From UBA6168 sp964508135 (GTDB taxonomy: Bacteria > Bacteroidota > Bacteroidia > Chitinophagales > Saprospiraceae), in assembly GCA_964508135.1 (NCBI GenBank), contig CAZDSU010000020.1, positions 1-64,000 on the forward strand: a stretch of DNA of 64,000 bases. The letters are read 5' to 3'. Position numbers and translations under genes: made by a program. The notes beneath the pieces were generated by a model, which ran no database searches, was not told the DNA's origin, and saw nothing but the letters and a program-made list of their open reading frames with translations. Position 1 is the first letter of the stretch, and every line of letters starts with the position of its first letter. Shown piece by piece: positions 7,289 to 16,332 of the stretch.

Positions 7289-9829
7289 TTGCTCTTCCTC
7301 GCAACCTTCAAGGTTACCGACTTCCTGTTTTCCACAACCTTTCCCTCCTTCGAATCGCGAGGCACGGGTGGTGGTGGTGCGCTGTTCTGCCCTAGCCCAA
7401 ACCCGCTCGACGGCTCGGAAATCTACCTCGCCAGCGACCTCGGAGGACTATACCACACCACCGGGCAGGGCTACGAGGTGGTGCGTTTTACGGCGGCCAC
7501 CACTGGCCCCTTCGGAAAGGTCTGTTTCACCCAAAACAACGGCATCCGCTACGCCCTGATTTACGACCCCGAAAACTTCACCACCCGCCCGGCCAGGTCA
7601 CTCAGCGCTGGCTTGAACTGGGACATCCGCCCCGGCGACGACCAGCCTTGGGAAGACAAGCTCTTCATTTTCAGCGACTTCCACAATCCTGACCGTGTAC
7701 TCTGGACAGACTACAACAACCTCTATTTCTCCAACGACGGCGGCCAAACGGCCCCGCTCAAGTACACTGCCGATGACCCGGGCGCTGGTATCCTGCTCTC
7801 CGGCGCTTTTTTCGACGGGGACAATATCTGGCTCGGCACGAATGATGGTGTGCTGCACAGCAGCAACGGCGGCAACAGTTTCACACCTGCCAACTTCACG
7901 GGCATCCCCAATGGCGAGGTCATCATCGGCTTCGGAGGCGGCAATAGTGGCAACCTGACCCGCTTCTTTGCCCTTACGGGCGACCCCGGCAACGTTTGGG
8001 CAACCAACATGGGCTACAACTACTGGGAAACCGTGCGGGGCGTTTACACGATGGACAACCTCAGCGGCACATGGACGCCCAAAATGAACGGCCTCGACAT
8101 CAGCGAGGACTTCGTCGTGTGGCTCGGCATGGCCGACAACGACCCCAGCACCTGCTACCTCAGCGGCAGCAGCCCCAACGGCCAGCCCATCGTGATGAAG
8201 ACGGCAAACGGTGGTGACTCGTGGCAGCATGTGTTTTTGACCGAAGGCAACCAGAACATACGCACGGGCTACGCCGGCGACGGTGGCGACTTCAGTTGGT
8301 GGTGGGCGGAACTGCCACTCGGCTTCTCCGTGAACCGCCTGAACAGCCAGCAGGTCATCATGACCGACTTCGGATTCATGCACCAAACGCTGGACGGTGG
8401 GCAGACCTGGCAGCAGGGCTACACCGACCCGGATTTCGACCATCCGGCAGGGGCCGAGACGCCCACGAAACAGCCCTACCGCAGCATCGGCCTCGAGCAG
8501 ACGACCTGCTGGCAGGTCTTTTGGTTTGACGAAGACAACCTCTTCGCCTGCTTCACGGACATCAAAGGCATGCGCTCAGAAGACGGGGGCCTCACCTGGA
8601 GCTTCGACTACACCGGGCACGATCAGAACACGATGTACCGCATTGCGAAACACAATACCCAGCCGCTCTGGTTCGGTGCCACTTCAACCGTGCACGACAT
8701 CTACCAGACGACCTACGTGACGGATGCACGGCTGCAACCATCTTACAAGGCGGGCAAAATGTTGTACACCACCGACAAAGGCAAGACCTGGCTGACGATG
8801 CACGACTTTGGAAACCCCGTGATTTGGGTGACGCCCGACGCCAGCAACAACGACCGATTGTACGCTGGAGTTATCAGCACGAACCCCAGCGTGGGCGGCG
8901 TCTGGCGAGCCGACGGTATCGGCAATCCAGCCACTGCCACCTGGACCAAACTGCCCAACCCAGCAGCAAACAATGGCCGAATATTCAATATCCACAGCCT
9001 GAACGACGGTACGCTCGTGACCACCTGGAGCGCCCGCAAGTCAAACAGCGGGAGTGTTTTCAGCGACAGCAGCGGCGTGTTCGTGAGCACCAACGGTGGC
9101 CAAAGCTGGGAGCGCCGCAACCACTCCGACATGAACTACTGGACGAAGGACCTCGTCGTTGACCCAAACGAACCGGCGCAAAACACTTGGTACGCCTGCG
9201 TTTGGAGCGGTTGGGGCGGCCCAGCGAACGACCTCGGCGGCCTGTTTCGGACAACAGACAGGGGCATGAATTGGGAAAAAATTACGGGGGATGGCCAGTT
9301 TCATCGGGTAAGTTCGGTGGCGCTGACCCACTCTGGCACCTACCTTTCCACAGAGAGCGAGGGCCTTTGGCAATCCACCAATGACTTTATCAATGTCGGC
9401 CAGCCTGACTGGTACCTCACGAATTATAGCTTCCACCACCCTGAACGGGTCTTCGGAAACCCCAACCCAAGCGATTTCAACAAATACATCTGGATAGCCA
9501 GCTTCGGAAACGGCATGAAGGTCAATTATACGGGCAACACTGGGACTACCAACGTGGTAAGTTCGCCTTCGGCAAATATGCGTTTGGTGCAAAACCCAGT
9601 GCATCAAAGTATTGATATCGAGGTCGTTATGAAGAAAGCAGGTGCTGCACAATTCAGTATCTTGGACGTGCAAGGCCGAACGGTGCGAGATTTTCCACGA
9701 CAGGCATTGGTCGTTGGCAAACAGCAAGTCTCCTTTACAATTCAAGGTCTAGCAGCTGGCAACTATTTTTTGCGTATGACGCTTTCGACTGGCGAAACAT
9801 TGGCCCTAAAAATGGTGGCAATGGAGTAA
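7289..9829 (+). CDS. Secreted BNR/sialidase-like beta-propeller protein with T9SS sorting domain
   Basis: The 846-residue product contains many sialidase-type Asp-box units (SNDGGQTA, SSNGGNSF, TANGGDSW, TLDGGQTW, SEDGGLTW, TTDKGKTW, STNGGQSW, TTDRGMNW), so it should form one or two beta-propellers, as in exo-glycosidases of the xyloglucanase type. The last 80 residues (VQNPVHQSIDIEV to LALKMVAME) are a type IX secretion sorting domain, so it should cross the outer membrane. The N-terminus is uncertain. The frame opens with TTG at 7289 after an in-frame stop, and the only nearby ATG (7258) is in another frame. Enzymatic activity and substrate are not proven by the sequence. Confidence 0.85.
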   Translation: MLFLATFKVTDFLFSTTFPSFESRGTGGGGALFCPSPNPLDGSEIYLASDLGGLYHTTGQGYEVVRFTAATTGPFGKVCFTQNNGIRYALIYDPENFTTRPARSLSAGLNWDIRPGDDQPWEDKLFIFSDFHNPDRVLWTDYNNLYFSNDGGQTAPLKYTADDPGAGILLSGAFFDGDNIWLGTNDGVLHSSNGGNSFTPANFTGIPNGEVIIGFGGGNSGNLTRFFALTGDPGNVWATNMGYNYWETVRGVYTMDNLSGTWTPKMNGLDISEDFVVWLGMADNDPSTCYLSGSSPNGQPIVMKTANGGDSWQHVFLTEGNQNIRTGYAGDGGDFSWWWAELPLGFSVNRLNSQQVIMTDFGFMHQTLDGGQTWQQGYTDPDFDHPAGAETPTKQPYRSIGLEQTTCWQVFWFDEDNLFACFTDIKGMRSEDGGLTWSFDYTGHDQNTMYRIAKHNTQPLWFGATSTVHDIYQTTYVTDARLQPSYKAGKMLYTTDKGKTWLTMHDFGNPVIWVTPDASNNDRLYAGVISTNPSVGGVWRADGIGNPATATWTKLPNPAANNGRIFNIHSLNDGTLVTTWSARKSNSGSVFSDSSGVFVSTNGGQSWERRNHSDMNYWTKDLVVDPNEPAQNTWYACVWSGWGGPANDLGGLFRTTDRGMNWEKITGDGQFHRVSSVALTHSGTYLSTESEGLWQSTNDFINVGQPDWYLTNYSFHHPERVFGNPNPSDFNKYIWIASFGNGMKVNYTGNTGTTNVVSSPSANMRLVQNPVHQSIDIEVVMKKAGAAQFSILDVQGRTVRDFPRQALVVGKQQVSFTIQGLAAGNYFLRMTLSTGETLALKMVAME

Positions 9830-10055
9830 TCCTATGAAAATTGGCAATAGAAACGGGGAAACAAATCTGCAAAACCACCGTTGGCCCGAACCGTTCACCA
9901 CTGCTTTTTAGCAAAAAGCATTTCCAAGCTAACGAGTTGACGGTTTTTGCTTTACAAATTATTTTTAACGTAATATTTGGCATCAAATATGCCATTGCAA
10001 TTGGGTAAGACAAGAAGTTTGAAGGACACACCCTGTTATTCACACACTATTACCC

Positions 10056-11000
10056 ATGCAAGTTTCCCCTTCTGCCGAGACCCGGCGCAGCCTGGAGCAA
10101 TTCAGGCACTTACTTTTTCACCTTCAGATGGAATGCGGTTCCATCCACCACATCTTCCGGTTTTTCAAGGAAGAGTCGAGCTTCCAGCATTTCGATGCGC
10201 TGAAGGAACTCGACCCGATGCTCATGCCCCAGTTGTTGGCTCGGGAGCACGTGCTCGAAGCCCGAAAGTCCATCTCACCGGAAGTGGCCCGTGAGCACCT
10301 CCGCACAGCCCTTGAACTCGACCCGCAATGCCCCGAAGCCTGCTTAGAACTTGCCGGACTTGCCGACACCGCCGAGGCCGCCATGATGTGGTACCAGCGC
10401 AGCATGGAAGCTTCTGCCAAGCTGCTCGGGCCAGAGATGTTGGCCGATTTGATGGAGGATTTTAAGCAAAAACCTTGGAAACAAGTTGAAACGCATACCT
10501 GGTTCAAGGCCAAGGTGAGCCTCTCGGAGAAGCTTTTCCGAAACGGCTATTACGAGACCGCCGCCCTGCATTTTCGGGAAATATTGGCACTGAACCCAAC
10601 CGACGACCTCGAACTCGGCCCCTACCTGCTCACGGCACTCCTCTGTGAAAACCGTTTGGAAGAGGCCAAGCAACTGGTGCGCAGCCACGAAGACAGTTTT
10701 TCCGCAAAATGGTACTTTGGCAAAGCATTCCTACTCTTCAAAGAAAAGGGCGATACCCGCAGCAGCCGTCGCAGCTTGGTGCGGGCATTGCAACGCAACC
10801 TCTGGGTCTCCGTGTTCCTGTTGGGTGTGGAGGATATGCCATCGCCGCAGCTCGTCGAACGCCGGAAGGACAAGGGGTTCAAGCCCGGCAGCCGACTTGA
10901 AGCCGCTGACTGCGTCAAGTGCATCGGGATGGCCTTCTGCGAAGATGCCCGCCTGCAACACTGGCTCTGGGATGTGCTGAAGGAAAATTGCGTTGAATAG
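10056..11000 (+). CDS. Tetratricopeptide-repeat protein (ST7-like)
   Basis: The 314-residue product is mostly helical with TPR-like units: AREHLRTALELDPQCPEACLELA at about 89-111 and YYETAALHFREILALNPTDD at about 170-189. It has no signal peptide and no membrane segment, so it is probably cytosolic. The pattern of a helical repeat followed by WFKAKVSLSEKLFRNGYYE recalls bacterial TPR proteins related to eukaryotic ST7, but that link is only a resemblance. Such repeats bind other proteins; the partner is unknown. The gene converges on the HD-PycTM gene across an inverted repeat. Confidence 0.75.
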   Translation: MQVSPSAETRRSLEQFRHLLFHLQMECGSIHHIFRFFKEESSFQHFDALKELDPMLMPQLLAREHVLEARKSISPEVAREHLRTALELDPQCPEACLELAGLADTAEAAMMWYQRSMEASAKLLGPEMLADLMEDFKQKPWKQVETHTWFKAKVSLSEKLFRNGYYETAALHFREILALNPTDDLELGPYLLTALLCENRLEEAKQLVRSHEDSFSAKWYFGKAFLLFKEKGDTRSSRRSLVRALQRNLWVSVFLLGVEDMPSPQLVERRKDKGFKPGSRLEAADCVKCIGMAFCEDARLQHWLWDVLKENCVE

Positions 11001-11099
11001 GAATTGGGGGATTTGGTTATTGAGTTATTGGGTTATTGGGCAATTATCAATAACCCAATAACCCAATAACCCAATAACTCAATTCTTCAATAATTCCCC
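11001..11099. repeat. Intergenic word-repeat inverted repeat (TTATTGGG type)
   Basis: Tandem ttattggg words (11016-11040) face tandem cccaataa words (about 11050-11080). The structure fills the gap between two convergent genes and includes the last codons of the HD-PycTM gene. It could act as a bidirectional terminator, although there is no long T tract. Confidence 0.7.
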
Positions 11100-12241
11100 G
11101 TCAGGTACAGAATCCCGAAAGTAAGGACGGTGAGCACCATACCGACCATGAAGATTTCGTAGGTGATGCGGAGGCGGCGGTATTTGTGGCCGAGGGTTCG
11201 GCCTAGAAAGAAGAGGTCGTTGACGATGGATTTATCAATGATTTCCTCGTTTTGCATCACCCTCATAAGCCCCTTCATATAGTCGTCCCGTTCCATTTTG
11301 AAGAAGTTTCCAAAGAAAAACAAGTTGGAATTGCCGGAGTCAATGGTATCCGTCGAAGTCCTGCCGAGCATCTTCACGGGGCGGGTGGCCAGCGTGGCAA
11401 ACACAATGGACAAGATACAGGTTAGCAGCAGCACTGCCGCCGGATAGATGAGGCTGGGGTGTTCCTTGAGGTTGCCGGCGAGCATTGGAATGCCAATGGT
11501 GATGAGCAGCGAGTTGATACTGAGCATGATGTTCGCCTTGTTGTCGGCGATGTTGGTGAGGTCAATCTGGTTGCGCAGCGTGGTCTTGAACATCATCTGG
11601 GCGCTCTTGCTCTTGCCGATGGCGAAGTCAAGCATGTCATCGCTGGGCTTAATTTTTTCGGCAATCTTGCGCAATGTTTTCACGGTTTTCCGCTTAGAAT
11701 CACCGTAAAGCGCCTGCGCCTCGCCCGTGTAGAAACGGTGGCTTTCCCAGAATTTCAGGCCGTTTTCCGTCCATTCGTCGTCGGTCATTTTCTGGTTGCA
11801 AAACACCTCCCATTCCTTGCGAAGTGCCTCCGATTTCTCCTCGTAAGTAGCGCCGTTGGTATTGAAATCGGCATCCTTGATGATTTTTTCGAGCAAAAGC
11901 TCTGGCTCCACACCCACTTTCGTGACCTCAATCAGGCGGCTCACCTGCTCGATTTTCGCTGGGTCAAACTGTTCTTTTTGTAAAAAATCCGTGGCGATTT
12001 CCTTGCTCACATCCTCGTGCCCGACATAGGTTTTGGTGAAGCCGGTATCGTGAAAAAGCCCGGCAAGTTCCAGCAGTTCCAGTTCCTCCTTGGTCAGGCT
12101 GTAGCGTCTGCCCAGCTCCTGCGAGGCGTCCCGCATGGAAAGTGTATGATTCAAGTCATGGTACCGGTGCTCGGGTTTCAGGCCCAACTTCAGCAGGTTG
12201 ATGACATAAGTTTCAGCGTTTTTTACGATTTGGCTCTGCAT
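11087..12241 (-). CDS. HD-domain protein fused to a Pycsar-effector-like (PycTM) membrane domain
   Basis: The 384-residue product has two parts. Residues about 20-190 are an HD phosphohydrolase-like domain with HRYHDLNH at 25-32, the HD pair in LFHDTG (64-65) and KDADFN (Asp123/125), the metal-binding pattern of cyclic-nucleotide phosphodiesterases. Residues about 208-384 match the PycTM (DUF5706) domain, FKTTLRNQIDLTNIADNKAN, followed by membrane segments near LSINSLLITIGIPML, PAAVLLLTCILSIVFATLA and FMVGMVLTVLTFGILYL. PycTM proteins are the membrane-damaging effectors of Pycsar anti-phage systems, gated by cCMP or cUMP. No PycC cyclase gene is visible in the window, so this may be an orphan or a housekeeping relative. 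Confidence 0.88.
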   Translation of the reverse strand: MQSQIVKNAETYVINLLKLGLKPEHRYHDLNHTLSMRDASQELGRRYSLTKEELELLELAGLFHDTGFTKTYVGHEDVSKEIATDFLQKEQFDPAKIEQVSRLIEVTKVGVEPELLLEKIIKDADFNTNGATYEEKSEALRKEWEVFCNQKMTDDEWTENGLKFWESHRFYTGEAQALYGDSKRKTVKTLRKIAEKIKPSDDMLDFAIGKSKSAQMMFKTTLRNQIDLTNIADNKANIMLSINSLLITIGIPMLAGNLKEHPSLIYPAAVLLLTCILSIVFATLATRPVKMLGRTSTDTIDSGNSNLFFFGNFFKMERDDYMKGLMRVMQNEEIIDKSIVNDLFFLGRTLGHKYRRLRITYEIFMVGMVLTVLTFGILYLTGNY

Positions 12242-12428
12242 GTTGGCGTTTTAAGCGGGGCTAAGGTAGCGGGAAATTGGAAAAAAATGGGCGGGAAATT
12301 AGTGGGGTCACTGCTTCGTGGCCAAGTGAGTGGGGATGTCATCAACATGGCGTGACACGCGGGAGGATTGGAACACCTAATCGCTCAAAAGACCATCAGC
12401 TTCGCCACTCGCCTACCCGCTTCGTTCA

Positions 12429-12438
12429 NNNNNNNNNN
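12429..12438. other. Assembly gap (10 N)
   Basis: Ten unknown bases lie in a gene-free stretch (12242-12580). On its left is a short direct copy (12361-12375) of the sequence that opens the inverted repeat on its right, so the gap probably reflects an unresolved repeat. Confidence 0.95.
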
Positions 12439-12535
12439 GGAGGATTGGAACACGGATTGGACGGATTGAACGGATGAAAACGGATTTAATCTGTGTAAAT
12501 CCGTTCAATCCGTCCAATCCGTGTTCCAATCCTCC
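12439..12535. repeat. Perfect 37-bp inverted repeat beside the gap
   Basis: Positions 12439-12475 and 12499-12535 are perfect reverse complements. The arms are built from the words ggattggaacac, ggattgg, acggattgaa and cggat. The rest of the 12242-12580 interval contains no convincing gene. Confidence 0.85.
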
Positions 12536-12580
12536 TCGCGAGAAGTTCAGTGCCACCTAGTCACTTTAACATCAATACGC

Positions 12581-14596
12581 TCAAAAAATAGTCAGCTGCT
12601 CGGCTGGGCTACGCGCTGCGTTCGCGGGTTCCACCAGATGGATCCCGGATGGCCATTTGCTCACATCCACTTGAATGCGCTGCTCACCAACTTGCATGGA
12701 TTTGGCAAACAGCACCTTGCCATTCAAGTCATGTATCGTGAGCTTAAAAGCATCGCTCGTTTGCCCAATATCAATCAACACCAAATCATCGGCGGGATTG
12801 GGGAAAAGCCGCCATTGCGCCAGCCCATGCTCCTTCGTTGCCGATGGCAATACCTCGCAACTTTCCCCCGAAATCTGCCCATCCATCCACTCCAGTCGGG
12901 CGGTGATATTGGTCTTGCGGGCAGCCACGTTGCCATTGAAATCGGCAAAGCCCAACTCCGGCCAGCGCTGGAAATTCCGGGCAGCGGCATCGCCGAGGAG
13001 CAGGTGCAGCGAGTCCACCATTTGCAGGAAAGCATCGGTCGTCCAAGCTCCCTCCCGAAGCTCCTGCCAACGGCAATGTCGCTGCTGCAAGAACACGGAA
13101 TGGGTGTGCAGGATGCTCCACCAATCGGGGAAAGGCCAGCCGGTATGCGTCAGCTCCCAGACCCAGCCTTCCACGCAGCAATAACCACGGTCGTAGTCCC
13201 AGGCCGGACCAATGTTCAGCTTGCCGCCGTCTGTGTCTTTTTCTTTGTACAAAAAGGTGCTTCGGCCATAGCTGTCGTAGTTGGTGCTGAACTCATTGAC
13301 GAACATGAAGTCCATGAACGAGCTTTCTTCTATCCATTTGCGGTAGCCAAGCACAGGGTCGGCGAAGTTCGGCTCGTGCAGGCTGTTCTCAAAACTATCC
13401 ACAAAGGCATGGATGTATTCGCCCTGCAAGGGGTGTATCTCGGCGCTCCTTGGGTACACGAATTTATACTGCACGGGCAGGCCGTTGGTGGCGAAGTTGA
13501 TGGGCAAGTATTGCGAATCCCAAGCGCCCGGCGCACCGTTGTGGTTCATTTCGATGATATAGCCCCCCGTCAGTTCGTCGCCGAGGGTGTCCTGTGGGTT
13601 CAGCTTTGCAATGTCCACCCGGTTTTTGCTCCGCTTCACCTTCTCTGTTAGGTTGAAAACGCCTTGGTAGTCGCCGTCCACGAACACCTCGCAGTACATG
13701 GTACGGGGGGCGTAGCGGCCCATCCGGCGGGCAAACTCGTAAGCCACCGCATTGCTCATCAGCGTGGGGTCGAGGTATTCGGCCTTCAATATCCAGTCGT
13801 TTTCGGCAGGGAGGCCCAGCAGCGATGTGTCCACTTCCAGCCCTGCGCTATCCAACAAATCGAAATCGTAGTTCTTCTTGGGATACCACGGCCCGGTGTA
13901 GCCTTGCAGTTCCACCGCTATTTTCCCCGCATATTCATAGACCGAATCAGTTGGCGAGTTCAGTTGTCCGTTGCCGTGGTTGATGATTTGGAGGTCGGCC
14001 AAGATTTTTGGCTCGTTCTGGATGGTCTGCCCGCCTGTCGAGATTTTTACGATGGGCAAATTGCTGCCGGGAAACACGAATGGGCTGGGCGCACCCACAT
14101 CGAAGCTCAGGCTCCAGTCCTTCATGTAGCCTACATCCGCAAAGGCATAGGTATCGTACAGCAGGATTTGCCAAGTGCCGTTGGGGTTCTGGCCATTGTT
14201 CACGTTGCCCATGCTGCCCATTGGCCGGAAGACGCCATTGAATGGTGCCCCAAAATTGAAGATAAACTCAGGCGCATCGTCCCGGAGGCAGCAGTTTTCC
14301 CAATTGTCCCCATCGCCCCCTACCCCAGCGAACAGCAGGAACGTCGTGCCATCGGGGGCTATCAGGCGCACGTCCATGTCGCTGTCCCAGGTATGATCCA
14401 TGTTCAGGCAGACCTGCACCAATCCGAAGTTGGTGTTGATGACATCGGGCAGACCGCTCACCTCCAAGTTGAAGGAAATGGGGCTGCCGTCATCGGGGAC
14501 GGATTGTTCAACGGAGGCAGTGAAAGTCTGCGCCCGCAAGCAAAGCTGGGAAATGAGGAACAGGGAAATCAGGACGATTTGTTTTATTGGATACAT
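12581..14596 (-). CDS. Secreted P-domain plus CotH-kinase protein with T9SS tail
   Basis: The 671-residue product has a signal peptide (IVLISLFLISQLCLRAQ). A proprotein-convertase P-domain follows at about 35-165 (DMDVRLIAPDGTTFLL, then NGTWQILLYDTYAFADVGYMKDWSLSF). A CotH spore-coat-kinase-like domain spans about 220-560, with YEFARRMGRYAPR, VFVDGDYQGVFNLTEKVKRSK and the acidic LNIGPAWDYDRGY. The final 80 residues (RLFPNPADDLVLIDIGQ onward) look like a T9SS sorting domain. CotH kinases phosphorylate protein Ser residues, but in Bacteroidota the secreted members are uncharacterised. The extreme C-terminus (HLVEPANAARSPAEQLTIF) is slightly unusual but still ends in the expected strand. Confidence 0.88.
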   Translation of the reverse strand: MYPIKQIVLISLFLISQLCLRAQTFTASVEQSVPDDGSPISFNLEVSGLPDVINTNFGLVQVCLNMDHTWDSDMDVRLIAPDGTTFLLFAGVGGDGDNWENCCLRDDAPEFIFNFGAPFNGVFRPMGSMGNVNNGQNPNGTWQILLYDTYAFADVGYMKDWSLSFDVGAPSPFVFPGSNLPIVKISTGGQTIQNEPKILADLQIINHGNGQLNSPTDSVYEYAGKIAVELQGYTGPWYPKKNYDFDLLDSAGLEVDTSLLGLPAENDWILKAEYLDPTLMSNAVAYEFARRMGRYAPRTMYCEVFVDGDYQGVFNLTEKVKRSKNRVDIAKLNPQDTLGDELTGGYIIEMNHNGAPGAWDSQYLPINFATNGLPVQYKFVYPRSAEIHPLQGEYIHAFVDSFENSLHEPNFADPVLGYRKWIEESSFMDFMFVNEFSTNYDSYGRSTFLYKEKDTDGGKLNIGPAWDYDRGYCCVEGWVWELTHTGWPFPDWWSILHTHSVFLQQRHCRWQELREGAWTTDAFLQMVDSLHLLLGDAAARNFQRWPELGFADFNGNVAARKTNITARLEWMDGQISGESCEVLPSATKEHGLAQWRLFPNPADDLVLIDIGQTSDAFKLTIHDLNGKVLFAKSMQVGEQRIQVDVSKWPSGIHLVEPANAARSPAEQLTIF

Positions 14597-14661
14597 GGGG
14601 TGGCAAATGTAGGAGAAATAGGGACGTCGGATTGTCTTGGTTCTGACGGATGTTGAGGGGA

Positions 14662-14691
14662 TGACAAGTTACGCTATCGCTAAACTTGTCA
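14662..14691. repeat. Small palindrome
   Basis: TGACAAGTT and AACTTGTCA (9-bp arms) flank a 12-base centre (acgctatcgcta) in the gap upstream of the CotH-type gene. It could be a REP-type sequence or a weak terminator; there is no T tract. Confidence 0.45.
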
Positions 14692-14776
14692 CAGCTTGCG
14701 CTTATGAGTTGTTTTGATTCAATGGAAACAACGAGTACGTCAACAGCGAAATTCTCAAGCCCGCTTCGTCAGCTTT

Positions 14777-15505
14777 TCATTTTTTTCCCACGCTGAAATA
14801 CCGGGTCAGGTTCACGGCAAACAAATTGCTGCGGTAATCGCTATCGTCATGGTGCAGTTGGGTCCAATTCACTGCAATAGCATACTGCTCTACCCTGGCA
14901 CCAATGCCAAAATAACCCGAGTTGTTCTTCATATCCAATTTGCCAGAGTTTACCAAAACCCCGTCTTCCCATTTTTGGAGGGTGGAATTGTTGGCAAGCG
15001 GAAACCGGAAAACAGTACCTATGTCAATGAAAATCTTGAGGGGATTATCATTGTTTTCACCGGGGTTGAGATACCATCTGAACAGCAAAGGAACATCCAT
15101 CAACACGTACTCCTTGTCAAATTGAACAATGTCAACGTGCGTTACATCTTCGGATTCATCGTAAAAATAGGTGGAAATCCTCGTCCTGCTCGCATGACTT
15201 TCCACCGAGGAGACGACCAAGCCGCTTTGTAAGCTAAAATGCTTCCTTGGGTGAAAGTTCACCAGCGCACTGCCTGAATAGCCCCTTCTCTTGCCCCAAA
15301 TCTTCGTACTCGTACTTGTAGAACTTGGCGAAAAAAGCCACCACCCATCAAAATGGGAGTTACTCGACTCCACCTTCACCTTTTGCCAATTCATGCCTGC
15401 GCCAATGCCGATTTCCCATGGGCGCTCGATTGGCTGCCCTTGTAGTTTGTGGCCTGCTACCATCAATAGTAGCGGGCAAATCCAGAAAAATAAATTCCGT
15501 TTCAT
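14777..15505 (-). CDS. Outer-membrane beta-barrel protein (PorT-like)
   Basis: The 242-residue product has a signal peptide (MKRNLFFWICPLLLMVAGHKLQGQ). It then alternates strands such as WEIGIGAGMNWQKV, YSGSALVNFHPRKHFSLQSGLVVSSV, DVPLLFRWYL and SGYFGIGARVEQYAIAVNWTQLHH, as in small eight- to ten-strand barrels of the Bacteroidota outer-membrane (PorT-like) family. No ligand can be assigned. A fair promoter sits upstream on the same strand. Confidence 0.8.
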   Translation of the reverse strand: MKRNLFFWICPLLLMVAGHKLQGQPIERPWEIGIGAGMNWQKVKVESSNSHFDGWWLFSPSSTSTSTKIWGKRRGYSGSALVNFHPRKHFSLQSGLVVSSVESHASRTRISTYFYDESEDVTHVDIVQFDKEYVLMDVPLLFRWYLNPGENNDNPLKIFIDIGTVFRFPLANNSTLQKWEDGVLVNSGKLDMKNNSGYFGIGARVEQYAIAVNWTQLHHDDSDYRSNLFAVNLTRYFSVGKK

Positions 15506-15521
15506 GATTCTGTTTTTTGCG

Positions 15522-15552
15522 CCAAGTTACATCTACAAGGGGCGCTTGTCAA
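15522..15552 (-). promoter_or_regulatory. Promoter of the barrel gene
   Basis: On the minus strand TTGA (15549-15552), 19 bases and TAACTTGG (15522-15529) fit the Bacteroidota -33/-7 pattern at the right spacing. The gene starts 17 bases downstream of the -7 box. Confidence 0.5.
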
Positions 15553-15715
15553 TGAATATCATCAGTACGGGCAATGACTTTAGGTACCCCGTTGGCGCAA
15601 GTATTCCTGCCGTCGCCCAATGCCCGTCTTCAGTTTCGAAAATTAAGTGACAGTTCCAGCAAGAGTTGAGCGCAGCGGCTCTTGCGGCCATCTTCCCATA
15701 TACCAGTCCTTGCCG

Positions 15716-16288
15716 TCATATCCACAATGGGGTTTCAAGCAATTCGATGGAAAGAAGGCATTCCGCTGCCCGCCCCGCATACGCTGTTGCAGAAGAATAG
15801 ACATAATTATACGGTGAAAACACGATGCCCGCTTCCACGGGGTTGTTGTGAACATAGTCCAGTTTCTGTTTTACGAACTTCAAACTTATGATTTCCACCG
15901 GGTGGTTGTCCTGTATCCAGACTTGGTAGCGGCTGTTGTTGGGATTTTTCTTTCCGGCTTCTCCAAAGGCCCGAAGCAGCCATTCCCTGCGGCTTTCGGG
16001 TGTCTCCTTGATGGCCTTTAGCAACTTGCCCGACGTGTATTTCTTGAAATCCCGGATGGTGTCGGGCAGCTGCCCACCGTCCGGCTTCCTGGTAACTATC
16101 AAATGCACGTGGCTGGTCATGATGACGAAGGCATGGACGACCGACCCTTTGTTCTCTTGACAATGTTTTAATGAGTCTATCAGAATATCCTTGTAGCACT
16201 TTCTGATAAAAAGGTCTATCCAGTGGACGACCGTGAAAGTGACAAAGTACAGACCTTCCGGGTCTTTGATTTTCAACGCCCTGCTCAT
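15716..16288 (-). CDS. REP-associated tyrosine transposase (RAYT, Y1/HUH family)
   Basis: The 190-residue product carries the HUH metal-binding pair (His60-Val-His62 in MTSHVHLIV) and a candidate catalytic Tyr in LDYVHNNPVEAG, followed by YSSATAYAG. This is the standard layout of IS200/IS605-like RAYT proteins that nick single-stranded REP hairpins. Length is normal and the frame is intact, so it may be active. It lies inside 39-bp inverted repeats and between the barrel gene and the FGE-like gene. Confidence 0.9.
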   Translation of the reverse strand: MSRALKIKDPEGLYFVTFTVVHWIDLFIRKCYKDILIDSLKHCQENKGSVVHAFVIMTSHVHLIVTRKPDGGQLPDTIRDFKKYTSGKLLKAIKETPESRREWLLRAFGEAGKKNPNNSRYQVWIQDNHPVEIISLKFVKQKLDYVHNNPVEAGIVFSPYNYVYSSATAYAGRAAECLLSIELLETPLWI

Positions 16289-16301
16289 AGTAGTTTTGGG
16301 C

Positions 16302-16332
16302 GAAAGATAGCCAAGTTATAAATTTCGTGCAA
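16302..16332 (-). promoter_or_regulatory. Promoter of the RAYT gene
   Basis: On the minus strand TTGC (16329-16332), 19 bases and TATCTTTC (16302-16309) match the Bacteroidota promoter form. The coding start is 13 bases further on. It lies inside the element, so the transposase probably travels with its own promoter. Confidence 0.5.

Noticed and set aside
12521..13651. 376-codon open frame opposite the CotH-type gene
   Set aside because: The opposite strand encodes well-formed P-domain and CotH motifs, and this frame has none.
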